Positions 38,301 through 52,114 of a stretch of DNA of 64,000 nt are shown piece after piece. Each line of letters begins with the position of its first letter. Positions within the stretch are counted from its first letter, which is position 1. This DNA is from Triops longicaudatus. Its lineage: Eukaryota > Arthropoda > Branchiopoda > Notostraca > Triopsidae. A model generated the notes under the pieces. The model saw only the letters and a program-made list of their open reading frames with translations, had not been told where the DNA came from and ran no database searches. A program made the position numbers and the translations under genes. The stretch covers positions 170,722-234,721 of the forward strand of contig JAGQDJ010000170.1 in assembly GCA_022885665.1 (NCBI GenBank), in the 5' to 3' direction.

Positions 38301-41100
38301 TATTGCACACATACGTACGCCAGAGGAACTCTTAACAAGCGCAGAACTTTCTTTCCTAAAACAATTTGACCCATCCTCGTTAATAAGCAAATTTTTATTT
38401 TATAGTCTTGTTTTCACTCTGTTTTCGCGTTTTTTCCATCTCCTTTCTATTTTGTACCCTTTAAATTATTTCAATTCAATAAAAGACGTTTAAATTTTAA
38501 CTAATTTTCTTAAAAATTATTTAATATGAATCATTACCCTTAAGGTTCAAGTACTACCCATCAACGTTTCTATTTTCTAAAATGGAGAATTATAATATTC
38601 GAAGCTTTTGAAAATATTAGTCATAGGAAAGCTATAAATCACCTCTCTAATATTTACTTAACAAACCACTATTTACCATTCTTGCAAATCAAATCTTCTC
38701 CGAGCAGAAATCTAGAAAGAAAGAAGGCTATATTGTGTTGACTCTCTCGTAAGTTGAAAGCGTCACATAGTACATGACAATTTGAATGAATTTGGATAAG
38801 TTGAAGAACTCGACATCCAAAGTGGTTTTACAAAAGTCATGAAAGGTCAAGCAGTGGGATTCAAGGATCTAGACAAGGAAGCTGACGACTCGTAAGCACT
38901 TCCCGAAGCATGTAACAGCATTGTTGACAGGACCAAGTCGCCATTCCCAGCAGGGCATTGGAGAACACGTTGCTTGTGAGTATATGTACTATACTGTACT
39001 GTGGGTTCCTTTTCGTCCAAGTACTAATGTAAAATAAAATCAATGCCATAGTCGACTATTAGCGCATACGTCGCTCCTCGGGTCCTTATGCGAACTAACT
39101 CCACCAAAAAGGACTCATGTGTCACGACACTCTATGACCAATATCGTCCCTGTCCTTTTAAAAACCAATTTAGATTCGGAATGTGTTATGCATGACTGAG
39201 AACTCGCCAAAAGGTCACTATGAAATGAAAAAGAGCCCCATTTCCATAACTTTTTGCTTAGTGTCAACCTCATGGGCCCCTTTTTTTTGCTTCCTCACTG
39301 TGGTCCCTCTTTTTCCAGAGAAAGGAAGTTGGGAACAGTACCAAAAAAAAGGAAAAAGAAACTAAGAAAGGCACCTACAGCGGGTGTAACACAGAGCAGA
39401 GTCATTGAGCAATTCCTCACGCCAAATTAGCGAAAAAGCTGGTGTAACATACAAGTCTTGCTATTAACGAATCCCAAAACCTTGCAATGCCTTTCAGCTG
39501 TGCGTACACATGCAAGCAAGCTGTAACTAACCAGAAAAACTGGCTCCCAGGCAGAAGAAAACACCGTATGATCACAAATTTATTACTTTGTCGCAATCAA
39601 AAGGGTTCTGTTCTTACAGAACAGCTAGTATTCGGCCCGTACTCCATGTTTTGAAACCATTCTTCACGCGTAATATACTTAGAAGTAGAGAAAAAGTGAC
39701 ACAAGACCACCAAGGACTTGCTGCAAGTCGAACCCACATAAATTAGCGATCCATTAGTCACTAAGTAATACAAGGGAATTCCGGACGTAAATCTAAGAAA
39801 AGAAATGTGGGTAAGAAAAAATTATTCACTAATAAACGAAACTACATTCGCAAGACCACGATTCCATCTGATTTAAGACTACTATTTTTGCTGTTCAACT
39901 TACGTGCTAGCACTATTTTTTTGGGGGGGGAAGGTATGGCACTTGTGTAATAAATTGAGCTGTCCTGTCATATTGTTTAATTACAATTTCTAGAGGAATA
40001 TAAAAATAAGCGGGAAATAGTTTTCTGGGAAATAAAGAGTCCTTTATTTTTTAGAAGTTCTGATTTAGGAAACAAGGACAAGACTCGTACAAAAACGTGC
40101 AAAAGGGCTTTAAAAAGTTATAGAACAGTAATTACAACTTGAGAACCACAGCTGACGGGTTAATAAAGCTTCTCCAAACCTGGACATCTGTCGATCTGGA
40201 AAGTGAGGTGACATCCGTGGGGCCACCAAGCTTATCATATAATTCCTCGGCTTGAAATATTAAAAAAAGTCTTTACCTGTAGCTGCTATTTCCGACGATA
40301 ACTCGCAAATGAGTTGGCATAATCAAAAAAAAAAAAACCTTGCACTCGAACGTTCCTTAATTGAGCGCTGCCAAACAACATCCAGATTCGGACCTTCTCT
40401 ACATTCTTAATAGTTCGAATGCCATATGGCCTATTTTGAGTAGTTTTCACCTTGAGTCTTTCAACTCGAGCATCTATATAATCAGCGTAAAGCAAGTGAC
40501 ATTTACCTTAAGATCCACAGCCCTTACGCGTCATTGCAGACACTAGAGAACTGCAATTTAAGGCTCCGTGTATGCATAACATGGACTCGTTTTCAAAAAG
40601 ACAAGGTGATGGTAGTACTGTAATCTTGGAACGCAATCAAGGGAAACTAGACGATTTTAACGCCTTTTCAGATAGTAAAACAACTTAGTGCCCTGTAAGG
40701 AAGTTCCTAGCGAGGCAATTTATGGAGGGAAATTTCGTCTCGTATGGCTTGCAAAACAAAAAAATAACGCGTTTTAATTATAATCTTACACAAGTATAAT
40801 ATTTGGACTAAATTATAATTCACATTCAGCCAAGTATCGACGTTCGCGAAAAGTACGTGTTCCTGAATTCTTTTATTAACCCGAAACGTATCAAAGCTAC
40901 ACTTCAACCGTGACTTGAATGAAAACGTTTAAAACAATCAATATCCAGTTAATATGTACACAAAATTTACAGGGACTACGAGATTCTGCTGTTTCTGATC
41001 CACGTTTTCAAAACAAAATGAGGTTCCGCGCTAATTTTCGTTGGTTATTTCTTGCTCTATGAAAAAGTATTGTGAAACGCATATGGTAACCTTTCATAGT
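35308..41100. other. Gene-free stretch, about 5.8 kb
   Basis: 36000-36420 and 38480-38640 are strongly AT-rich. A 121-codon plus-strand frame (38128-38493) has no recognisable domain and a hydrophobic, T-rich end. TGTTCT-TAC-AGAACA (39609-39623) is a small inverted repeat. Confidence 0.55.
39916..39930. repeat. T7G8 junction (C8A7 on the minus strand)
   Basis: The same C-then-A homopolymer architecture as at 3.36 and 8.19 kb, in the opposite orientation and shorter. Confidence 0.85.
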
Positions 41101-42700
41101 TCTGTGTGTATACAAACCTTAAAAGGAGCACACAACCGATAAAACCGAATGGAAAACAAAACACTTCCCTGAAAGATCCCTGTGTGAAGTGGAACACGCG
41201 AAATCAATGGAAAGCAATACTTTGCCTTTTTTTATTTGGGCACTGCATTTCATGGAACAGTGTCAATCCTTTCAAGGAGAGTAAACAAGAGACAAAGCAA
41301 TGGGCTGTATGCATTCTTGCGGAAAAAGCACGCTTTTCTTCCCTTTTCGGCTTGGCAACAGAAGCCAGGAGCGAATGATTAGTTTGCCCGGCGAGCTTCC
41401 AGCTTTTCTGACGGTTGCAAATATGCAAAGCAGAGCCTTAACCGGAAGTTCTAAAGTTACGGGCCTCGAAAATGCGAAATGACACCTGTCTTTCTCTTGG
41501 CCAACAAAATTCCATATACGTGGAGCCCAAACGTGAGAGGGGACGGGCCACACATCTCCATACGCCGTCATAAAGCACCTTTTGCTGACTTTGGGGAGAG
41601 TCATAAAAAGCCCTTGTAAATGTGTAAGAAACTCGAGTGGTGAGTAGGACCATCCATAGAAAAAAAAATTAAAAGGAATTTGGAATTCCCTTTCTCGATT
41701 TTGCTCTGCGTGTGAGGACTCGCAAATTACTTGCAAGTGCGAAAAGCTCTCTCTTTCTCTCTCTCTCTTTCTCTCAATCGACTGTCTGAAGTTATACCAT
41801 CATTGAATACCCACCACGGCCATTACCTTACTCCTATGCTTAAATCACTTATAATTGCTGCATCTCGTTTCACTTTGACCGCACCGGGGCATGTAAACAT
41901 TTAAGAACGTTCCACACTTTTCCATTTTATTTACCTGTGGGACTTTTGTTTTCAGTTTCTTTGAGGTACACTACGCCAATGCAAATGGCATGCGATGGCC
42001 AATATGCAAAATTTAAATCCCTGTCTCCTCCACTCACTTTACGCTTATCAAAGTCACTGATCCGGTGCGACTGGTGCAATGAGCCAATGACATCACTCGT
42101 TTCGAGATGCGTGCCTGCGTCTAAGCGCCGAATTCTGACTTGAAGCTGGCTATGGGTGGGTGGGGGACTGAGGGCGAAAAGTTCCAGACTAATGAACCGT
42201 TAATTAATTTATGCCTTAAGGGCGGAGCGCTGGAGTTAAGAACTTTAATAGGCCAAACGAAGAAATTTCTAAAAAAAAGGAAACACAAGTAAGAAAAGTT
42301 ATCGTTACGAATAAAAGGGGGCTGGACCCTTTTGCCGCATTTTGCCGCAAGGATGCGTAAATTGTGGCCCCCAAGTGCGGTCTCTGACAAGAAGCGCTTA
42401 GTAGACACTTGAACACGGGTCATAAATCCCACGTGCGATGCCGTAGAAAATTCACGGCATTGGCCCTTTTTCTTTAATTCTTCCTCTCCCCCATTCCGCC
42501 TCACACACACTCGACCCCCTTTTTCGGGATCTCGAATGTATGGATAGCTTATTTTTACTGCATTGCATGTTCTTAGTTTGTGTGTGTGTTGGGGGGGAGG
42601 GGGGCGGAACAGGATCCCTGAGACATGTGTGAATGTGCCTATAAACACTCTTTGCCAGACCTTGCCACATATAAAAATGTGCATAAAGTAAAGGAATAAT
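41100..42700. other. GC-richer island with the two longest frames of the window
   Basis: Minus-strand frames of 154 codons (41272-41736) and 187 codons (42121-42684) lie here, without known domains, signal peptide or coding-type repeats. Motifs on the DNA look regulatory: ATGCAAAT near 41979, GACAAAGCAATGG near 41290, CACCTGTC near 41482 and CCATATACG near 41512. I read it as a candidate regulatory island. A lineage-specific gene or long non-coding RNA exon is possible. Confidence 0.35.
41747..41775. repeat. CT-rich microsatellite
   Basis: CTCTCTCTTT units repeated over about 29 bp. On the minus strand this is a GAGA-type tract bordering the 41.2-42.7 kb island. Confidence 0.9.
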
Positions 42701-45600
42701 TAAGTAAAGAACTAACTAAAAAAATTCTATGATAAAGGCAATGTTTATGGGACATTTCAGTATTTCGTTGCTTTTACTGTTATTTTATTGTATACAATTC
42801 TTCCTTTGAAATGAAATTTTGGCTGTTTTTTAAATAAGTGCCTTAATTTCATGGAAATATTGCAATTAAAAGGGGACGTCCAGTTAATGAAAGTTGTAAC
42901 AAGGTCAACGAGAATTAGGAAGAGGGAAAAATTCAAAAGAGGTTTCGCACTCTGGTTCCGCTCCAGTCTACCAGCACCTTAGCTATTGTTCGCTAATTGG
43001 ACATTCGTTACGCGGACGTAGGTCCGTGCGGTACTGGAGCTTTTGGTGCCGCCAGACAATAAATATACAGAAAAATATAGAACTCGCCTTAAGGAGAAGC
43101 AATAACACAAAGCTTGCCAACGCAAATCTGCTACAGAACTTTTTAATTGGCCCAAAGCGCTGTTCTTCGTTGTCTACCTGTAAAACACGCTGCCGCAGCA
43201 CGTCTCGTATACACCTACACGCATAAATTTCGTTTCCTACTTCTTCTTCCCTTAACAAAAAGGAAAAGAACCGTTTGGCAAGATGACCTCATGCTCCTAA
43301 TGCTAAAGCGGTTAGAAAAATGTAAATAAAAACTGGCAAAAGAAACCAACAGGATAAAAAAAAAACTCTTAAAGCATTTGATCTAGGTAGACTTCTCAAC
43401 TGCATAAAGCCCCAATCCCATTAAGCCATTGATTTTCAGTAATGAATGAAGGTCTCGCAGCCACATTACCCGCTTGAGGCACGTGGCTTTCGTTCTTTTA
43501 TTTAAAATAAAAATCTTCTTATCTGCATGACCTGGAGAAGATCGAGCCTTCGTAGGTTAAAGATCTTTGAATCTCGATCTTTCACATCGGTCGTGAATTC
43601 TTCTTAAAAATGTGTGACTTAAGGAGCACTAGGATGAGTTGGCGATTTAGATCTTCGCCTCCTTAGAGAAGGAGTTTTGTCATTTCGCTCCTTCGCTCCA
43701 TGAAACCCGGTACCAGATCCGGATCGCGACCTTTAACTTTTCTTTGTGTCTCTGCATATCAAATAAACATCAATAAATGTTACTGTGTAGATTACAGATT
43801 TTACTACACCAAAAGTGTAAAGGAGCGAAAAAAACACGAGACAAGGATTTTAAGAGACCATTCGTATAAATATGTCATGGAGAAGCATTTGTGGGATTTA
43901 AATAACATGTTCTGGTCATTTTTGAGTATTCTGCATAGAACTTTTCAAGTTGTCCAGCCAATGTAAAGCAAGTAGGAGGTTTTTAGCGTAAGATTAAAAG
44001 TCTATTCCTGGTAAATTCTCTTGTATGGTGCAACGTGAAATAAGATGCGTGAGTTATGGGGAGCCAAATGATGACGCCAATCAAGTAACAAGTCTGTTGG
44101 GAGGAATGGGGGGAAGAGTGTTGTAATACACAAAAAAAAATGGTGCGCATGCTGTATGAAACACAAAAGGCGCCAGACCTCACGGCATATTTTCTTTTAT
44201 TTTATTTTCTTCCCTTCAAACTCTTTTTTAAAAAGGCTATTTGAATGCAAGTCCACATCTGTGTTCTAGAGCTCTTTGGAAATAAATGACTTGGCTTTTT
44301 TCCTCGGCTCCATAATAGCCACACCACCAGCCACAGTTGGTATAAGTTGCTTGTTATGGTCTGCCCTTCAATATAATAATGCTCCATTGCCAAAGCCACA
44401 ATTCATGGACTCGGTCAAGTATTTACCGGTCTTTACGGGCCAAACTCATTTTTTCTTCTTGCACAAAACACTTTGATTTTCCCATTGGCTTTCAATCTTT
44501 GCCCTGCTTCACCAACCTACAATTTATTTGTTTACTACCAAATTAAGAAATACCTGACTTTCATTAGTCTTGGTAATTGCTTGGACTAATGAAACTTTTC
44601 TGCAACAACACCTTACAACTGAGGAATTGGCTCTTTTTTTTTAATTTCTCTATAGATTTCTTCTTTAAAGTCAAACATTTAAGCATTTAATGTAAAACTA
44701 GATACATTCACAGCAATTAAAATTGAAACGGCGCGCAAATATCTAGAACTGTTTATTTAAGTTTACAGAACTGAACTAAAATAAACAAATAATTATTGTT
44801 TAAAAACTGAAATTTCTTCACTAATTTGAAATTGTAGTTAAGAAAGTACTGAAAGTGAAGTGAGTCTAAAGTAAATACATAAATAAAAGCCTAGCTTCAT
44901 TAAACACTCTAAATAACGAACCATTGGATATTGTGAACAAGGTCCACAGGTCGCTGCAAAATAAAAGGCACTTGAGGCCAATACTTGTCATCAAGGCCCC
45001 TGTCTAGCTCCGCCTTCTTATGGCGAATTAAATGTTGATTTTAGACGATTCTGTGATAAAAATGAGATATGTCATAATACTCTTATGACAGGAGTATAGG
45101 CAAAGATTCTTATTGCGTTCAGCGGTTTTCTACACAAAACGTAATTTAAGATTTTTCCACTTTAGCTTAACCTCTTATGGGCATGTTAACATTTTTAGGC
45201 GATTCCTTAAAAACCACTTATCGAGTTTTCTTCCACTAAATTCTTTTAATAAATGACGCTTCATTTGTCCAAACCGATTTTTTATATTGTCGTAAATATG
45301 AAAGTTAATATTTTCGGTTCTTAAAAAAAAATCAAAACACGTTTAAAAAAATCTCCAAGGCACGCTACGAAGTTCAACATTGCCTATAATACTTTTAGGA
45401 ACTTTTTGTGAACAAATTCATTTTTATGGTGCAATCGTCTGAAAATTTTGAAATACAATTCGTCATAATGGGACTTAGCCTAGACCTTTAATATCTTGGG
45501 CTGAAACGGAAAAATTTTCTGTCTGCTTAGATTTTCGTTTGCGTTAGTAACTTTCGTGGTGAGACAATTTCTTAGAAACATCTCTAGAGTAACAGTCAAT
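42700..45600. other. Gene-free stretch
   Basis: No convincing gene. Overlapping short frames at 42983-43329 contain an alanine-rich AAAARLV string that only faintly recalls non-LTR retrotransposon remnants. 44660-44900 and 45260-45440 are AT-rich. Confidence 0.5.
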
Positions 45601-45609
45601 TGCATCGAT

Positions 45610-45682
45610 TTCCTAACACTAAATATATTGTATTCCTATTATAAATATATTCCTAACACTAAATATATTCCTAGCACTATTC
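45610..45682. repeat. Short imperfect tandem repeat (TTCCTAACACTAAATATATT)
   Basis: The 20-bp unit occurs at 45610-45629 and 45650-45669. A degenerate unit (TTCCTATTATAAATATAT) lies between them and a partial unit (CCTAGCACTATT) follows. The surrounding DNA is AT-rich and has no gene. Confidence 0.85.
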
Positions 45683-48600
45683 AAAATTTCTCTTCGTAGT
45701 TGCTGAAGCAGGCTACATTTCAACTACGGTACATTTACACTTAAAAGATAGGCGCTAAGAGCGTTTTATCTTTTCTGTCTAGTTGAATTCATGGCTTTGC
45801 CGTACCCGTAGTTGAAGTTAGTTGTGTACACGGTGTGACATAGGAGCTCTAAATGATCAAGATTATGCCCAAATTCCTCTGCAGCATTTTTACCATGCTA
45901 ATCAAAGGAAAATGACACTATTCTCTTTATTACTCGATTTAGAAAGTAACATTCTGTCAGAAATGAAACCTGCAGTTTTACACAGATCTTCCCTTTTTAT
46001 ATCTTTCTTCCTGAAAAAATCTACTCGATATGATATTCCTAAGTAATTTTGTCTAGGAAAGTTCGGCGGTGCTACAAGTTTGGTCCTCGTGAATGCGATA
46101 ACGCGCAATATTGTTGGTGCAAATTTTCCCAAGGGAAAATCACTCTCGGCTTACAAGAGCCCTCTGGGAATTTATTATTTCAATAAACAACAATAACGAA
46201 ATATTTACTATTAATAGATAACCCTAAAAAATTCAATATAAAAAAGTCAGAGATAATACAGAGCATTCAGTTCTTCCCAATGCTGTGTTCCAAACCGTTC
46301 TGTCCGTGTCATTGCATGCTATGCCCTTTTTCTAACTTTTACTTTTCAACCTAAAGTGACCGTGTTCTTCCAGCTAATGACCCAAAACTGACCTTATTTT
46401 CCGAATTAGTACTCCTAGAATAATCATTTCGTCTCCACTCATTCAACGTTTGTGTTTTTCATCGCTATTTAAGGTAGATTTAACGTTAACGTAAGGGGTC
46501 AACAGTGTCAGAGTATGTTAGTTGCAGTAATTTCAGCAATGGTCTGAGTAAACTAAACACTGTTATTTTTACGTTTGCACCTTTAACATGCGAGAACTAA
46601 TACACATGTGCCGTCTTATAGCGTTTTATTTATTAGTGTAGTGAATACAGTTTTTAAAACTCCAAGTGTACGTTCAATTCGTCTCGAACGGTTATTCCCG
46701 CCAAACGTCGTCAACACACCCTCTTACGTCATGTCTTGTATTCTACATTTAAATTACTCATCCCGTACCAAATCGTCTAAGCCCGTCTAAATTCGTCTAA
46801 TTCTATGTCTTCAAGAATCTTTTTAAATCTTACAAGATTTCCGTCTTCATTCAGTGTGTATGCAAATGAACCGCTCCGCTAGAATGTAAGGTAAACAGCT
46901 TCGAGGAAAACTAAAGGTAGGAACGCACAAAAAGAAATAAGAGCAAATAGACCACCCAGTCCGGCTTTCACGCCTTTAAAGTGGTAATGTAGTGCAAGAG
47001 TGACCCTGGCGTGAGCAACGTGTCGCTTTTGTCCCCTCTCGTTCAGCTTCCCAAAAGAGAGTTTAATGATTGCAAATGATGTTCCTGTCTGACTTGTTTC
47101 AAGGCTCTGAAAGCCCCTAACTGTTCCTTTGAGACACGAAACTTTTCCAACTTATTCTTGCTGTGACATGCTTCAGGAGGGTGCGAGTTATGGAACGGGA
47201 TTGCTAGGCAATATCAAACCCTGCGCCATAAGTTTATCAACTCCCAAAATCAAAAAAGAAAACAAAAGAACCACCTTGAATTATATAGAAAGGAATCTCC
47301 CCTACATACTCGCTGAGCGGCCAGAAACTTGACTAATTTTGGCCTGAAAAGCGCCGCTGTTGCAAGGCGAAAATAAAAAGGCGGAACGAAATGAACTAAC
47401 GAGACACTATGAGGCTCGTAAATTAGACGCGATTAGAGTTAAACGCTGATTGTGCACGATCTATTGCGCATGATACGCTTCTTGTGCTATTTAGCGGGAA
47501 CTCCATTACATTTTACCTATTAATACTTGTTCTCCTTACGACCGCAAAGAAACATTCTAAGCCACACAATTTCTTAAGGCAAATGACTAAGCTTGTATTT
47601 TAAGAAAATACCGGAATTAGGAATCAGCCAAGAATTTTGCCTAAAATATATTAGTTACTCCAAGTAGAAGCAATTAGAAAAATTCTATGTGAATACCATC
47701 TGACTTTCATTCAAAGTTTCAAGTCAACCAGTTAAGAGAGCGAATTTGAGATTAGAAAAGAGAGGAAGCCCGGTCCAAGGAAAGAAAAGAAAAAACTTCC
47801 TGGTCCCAAGATGCGATAACGTAATAAAAATGCTGTTATGTTCTTGTTTATCGCTTCGGCAAAACGGTGTAGGATACTTAACTGGTCACGAAATCGATCG
47901 GAACGTTTTTATCACCCTCACCAGCATACTTTGCTATCTTCACCCAAGAGTCTTTATTTCTTCTATTGTTTTTCTAGTTGCGCTAGCTAATTTGGAAATG
48001 CGTGGATGGCCACAGTATAAGTGTAGATGAACGAAGAAAGCTAGAGAGTGAGACTAAAGCCTGGGAAAGTTTAGCTACCCCTTCATGATACAGCTAATAA
48101 CAATAAAAGTATGAAAAAAGGGAAAAAATGGGCATAGAATTGTGTGCACATAATAGCCGACATAATAGTCGCACTCCATAATATAGGAAAGCCAGGCAAC
48201 GAGCCGCGATTTTCTGCACGCGAGACAGTTTCCACATCACTGTACACTATAAGAAACCTCTTTCTCTTTCTGGCGTCACCCCGTAAAACCCCCAAAACCT
48301 GTTGCTGTTGTTGCCGGATTATATGGAAGTCGCAGGCGTGGGAAACCAAGTGCTCTACTTGCTAGTTAGGGGAGCATGTCGGACAGCGTGATGCATGTAA
48401 GCGATTATGTACCAAGAGAGCAACAAAAAAGGAGTGTAGAGGAGGAAAAGCAGAAGGTGGTCCGCCGGTCGATACGGTCGTGCACCGGGTCGAGTGGGTC
48501 AAGCTTCCTAGGCAAAACCTGCAACAACGGTGAACATAGTCATAGCGTTAGCCACAGTCTTCAAACAACGATAAGTATCTGTCCTAGGAACTATTAAATT

Positions 48601-51600
48601 AGCAGAAATATCGTCAAGCCTTTGATTTTGTTTTACGACAAAATACGCAATTCCGCTTTTGAAGGAAGCCTTCATATACACTTTTCTCAGGAAACAAAGA
48701 ATTTCTTTTTTACACTTACAGAATCCCAAGATTTTTCCAAAGCCCTTGATTCAAATACACTGACTAAGGCTTTGTGGATGTTTTGCAACAGCAAGCTTTT
48801 AGGTGGATCATGTGAACTTCGTATCATTTATAAATAAATAAATGTAAATCGAATTTAAGGTGATTTTGAAATTCCAAGAGCATAAGAGTAACAGGAAAAT
48901 CAGGGTACTAATTCGAAGACTTTACTAGATCTGATTCTTGGAACTACTAACTTTTAATAATTAGATAATAAATAACGCTTTAACTGTGGACAAGTTTTCT
49001 AATATCTTTAGGCTTGAATACTATTACAAAGCTCTTCTTCTAGACTATGACTTGTTGCCTTCGTGAATTAACCCTTGAAACTACAATTTCTTGAAGAAAA
49101 CCTTTGTGTTCACATTAGCATGTATGATCTGATTAATCCATTTATACAAATCAGATCAGCTATGAGTAGTTAATTCTTCCAGTTGGGTTCAGACACCGCT
49201 GATTGATTTTTTGTTTCACCAATGATTTTTCTAGGCCTACTTACGAAGAGAATTTCGCTTTTAATCACAACATTATCTTACCTGGAAATGCTTATGAACT
49301 CGATAATCTGAACCAAGTCGGTTAAAGCATTCATTTCTGTACATGAACAACACTCGTTTATAGAGTTAAGAATAAGGTAATCACAGCTTTATGGAACTCA
49401 GTTGGTTTAAAGCACAGTATTTTCGCAGTTGAAGCATTTACCGAGCGTATTACTTGACAAATTTTTTGGGTACTGCTTAATAAGTACTTCAATAAAGTAA
49501 AAGTAATTTTGGGTAATGTAAGCCGATTTTGAAACCCTTATAATTATCAGGCAAGATGGTAAAGAGGACAAATTTCTTTCCGCAAAGATATAGTTCAAGC
49601 ATTCCTTCCAAATTAATTTCTTTGCTATTTGGCCTGAAAGAGTAACGTTAAATGAGACATTTTTGGGTGGGTGTGGGACCATCGCTAAGCGAAGATATAG
49701 AAACCATTGAAAACTCAAATGTGTAGGACGATACTTGATTTAAATAGTGCTGCACCTAGCGCAGAAGCAAAGACTTTAGTGTCGGGCAAAAAGAAAATTT
49801 GGTTAACACTTTGGGATACAGCACCCAGCACAACGAAATGGGGGCCCTCATTTAGCACGCCGACCTTCCATACTTTTTTCTCCTTCTCTCTTTTTCTCTC
49901 TAAATGGAGCTCCTTTTGAAGTGAGCATGGTAGGGTGCTCCTCTGCGCACCCATTGGACTTGCAAATGTCTGCACCCTGCCAACATTTATAGAACTTCAT
50001 GCATGCATCAGCCGTGTTTTGCCTGCCTTATAAGCCAATTCCTGTACAAAACGAGCCCAAACGGAGGTATGTGTTTAGAAATGGCGTTGGCGGAGTAAGT
50101 AACTGATTATCCTCCTCCGTTTAGCTAATCTTTCACTCCAGGCATTTAAAAGCCGAAAGCTTCTACAGCCCCAAAACCGAAAGTAATTCAGTGGACTCCC
50201 CATTTTGAATAGCGAATGCGTTACTTGATACATTAGCTTCTAACATAAACCTAGAAAAGTAGATAATAGTGTTCTACGTAGATAATATTATTCAATTCAA
50301 TTTTAATACCTGATATTCATTTTCGATTTACACCTCCAGCTGAAGCTATTCATGTTTCACATTTGACATATGCAGCAAGAGAAATATGTCAGCATTCTTG
50401 TTAGAAATACAAAAATGCAATTTTGCAAGTAAAATTAACTGTTGAAATTAATTACATAACAGAAAATAAGCAATAAATTAAACCGTTCTATACTAAAACG
50501 ATTCGGCTTAAAAACTAATAATCTTTGTCTGCAATAGGCTTAAGCCTAGACAGATCACAGCCAACAAAAATAAAAAAGGAAAAATGGCTCCCAATTTAAT
50601 GAAATACTGAACTGCAAGGATTTCGCTTTATTACATTATCGGAGAATATTGCAGTTCGTGTAAGAATTCAATACGAAAAAAGGCCTTCACGTTTAGCAAG
50701 GCATCGTTATTAGGAACCCGGAACCTAAAATCGGTCTACTTTGAAAATAAATTATCTGGCTCTCCTAAAACAGAAAGACGGACATGGCGATTAAGAGAAA
50801 CTCACTTCGCAAATAAAAAAAGCACTTCAAAACTGCGGTCATCTCACTGACAGCTCGCCAATTTTCAGAGGTAATTATAAGTTGAGCCAGAACAGAAAAT
50901 CCTCCTCGCTCTCAAAAACCCGGCACGCTCTTCAAGCCAATGTAGCAATGGTACCTAGCCATGCAGATTAAAGCCCAACTTACGAAAAAGAAGCACAGCT
51001 CGGTCGAAACTCATTTGCTTCGTGACATTATGGCGTTCTATTTGCAAAGATTTAATAGCAATCGAATGCGTTGGTAGTCATTCCCTTTTCATTTTTAGCA
51101 CTGATTCCCTCCTTTATTCTTTTGGATGTACATCAAACAGGTCCGATTTCCGTCACAGATTATTTAAAATAATAAGTTTCCGTGTGGCTTAAAACAAAAA
51201 GCTAAACGATTTTCAAGTCCTTTTTTTCTCCGAAGTCCAAAGACAAGAGAGCCACCATAAGTTGATTTGATTACATGGGCAACTCGTAAAGAGCCATAAC
51301 TTGGTTGCGTAGATCTTATCACGGACCCCATTCGTTAGGCATGGATGGAAAAGTGGCTGGTGTTCGCGTCAGACCCAACACCAAAATTTCAATTTATGAG
51401 CCCTCCACTGTGCGCCATTCAGCATCTAAAAAGATTAGAAGACTGCATACACATGCTCATGGCAGGAGAAAAAAAATCACAAGCCTAAAGAGTTCTATGC
51501 TCTAGAAAACGCGCCAAAATTCTAACCTAAAATACTATGCGCCTTCCTAAATAAATTAGACTGAAAAACAGGATATAATTGGCTGTTAAAAAGACGATGG

Positions 51601-52090
51601 TTCCACCCTGCAGAAAAAAAAAAACAGAATTATAGGAAGGATGTGAATTTCCTAAGCCCTCACGCGGTGAATTGCTCCAGATCTCCTTCTTCTTCCAAGA
51701 TCGACGACTTGCTATAAGAGAGCTGTGCGAAAAACGTTCTATAAACCCTTCCGCAACATTTATTACCTCATGAAACGAGGATTTTAACGACTTATCGACA
51801 AGGATGACTCCCAGGGTGGGCTTTAATAGAAGTCCTGACGTCATAAGCCTCAATCCACCTTTTCGAGTGCAACTAAAACTCCGGCTTGAATAAAGCTTTC
51901 GAGCCTTCAAGTTTCTCTATAAGGCTCTGACACACGTACGATTTTGCCCTTACATATGTTTCGCAGGAACAAATTCGTCGCAAAACTTATTGGACTTAAA
52001 AGCTTATCGAGCTAGCTTAGAAATAAATTTCCAGGTGAATGGTAAAACACGCTTGACCACAGTAGGTAAACTTGTCTGGCACGCTAAGGT
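45683..52090. other. Gene-free stretch with scattered GC-richer islands
   Basis: No gene recognised. CGTCTAA is repeated near 46768-46800. An ATG frame of 73 codons begins at 48376 (MSDSVMHVSDYVPREQQ...) in a CpG-containing segment. An imperfect hairpin with 9-bp arms (GATCTGATT) lies at 49126-49157. The 49970-50160 and 50850-51030 segments are GC-richer; 50260-50520 is AT-rich. Confidence 0.5.
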
Positions 52091-52097
52091 ACGTAAG

Positions 52098-52114
52098 ACA
52101 CACACACACACACA
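52098..52114. repeat. Short AC microsatellite
   Basis: Eight AC units followed by an A-rich run. Confidence 0.9.

Noticed and set aside
39608..39624. Steroid-receptor response element (TGTTCT-TAC-AGAACA)
   Set aside because: The half-sites are in the opposite arrangement from the classical AGAACAnnnTGTTCT element, and a 7-bp inverted repeat is within chance.
42121..42684. 187-codon frame as a confident gene
   Set aside because: Longest frame in the window, but it crosses low-complexity G-rich DNA (42585-42605) and has no domain or conserved motif; kept only as a candidate island.
43026..43329. Remnant of a non-LTR reverse transcriptase (AAAARLV string)
   Set aside because: Only a few residues resemble the family, the frames disagree, and no YADD or endonuclease motifs are found nearby.
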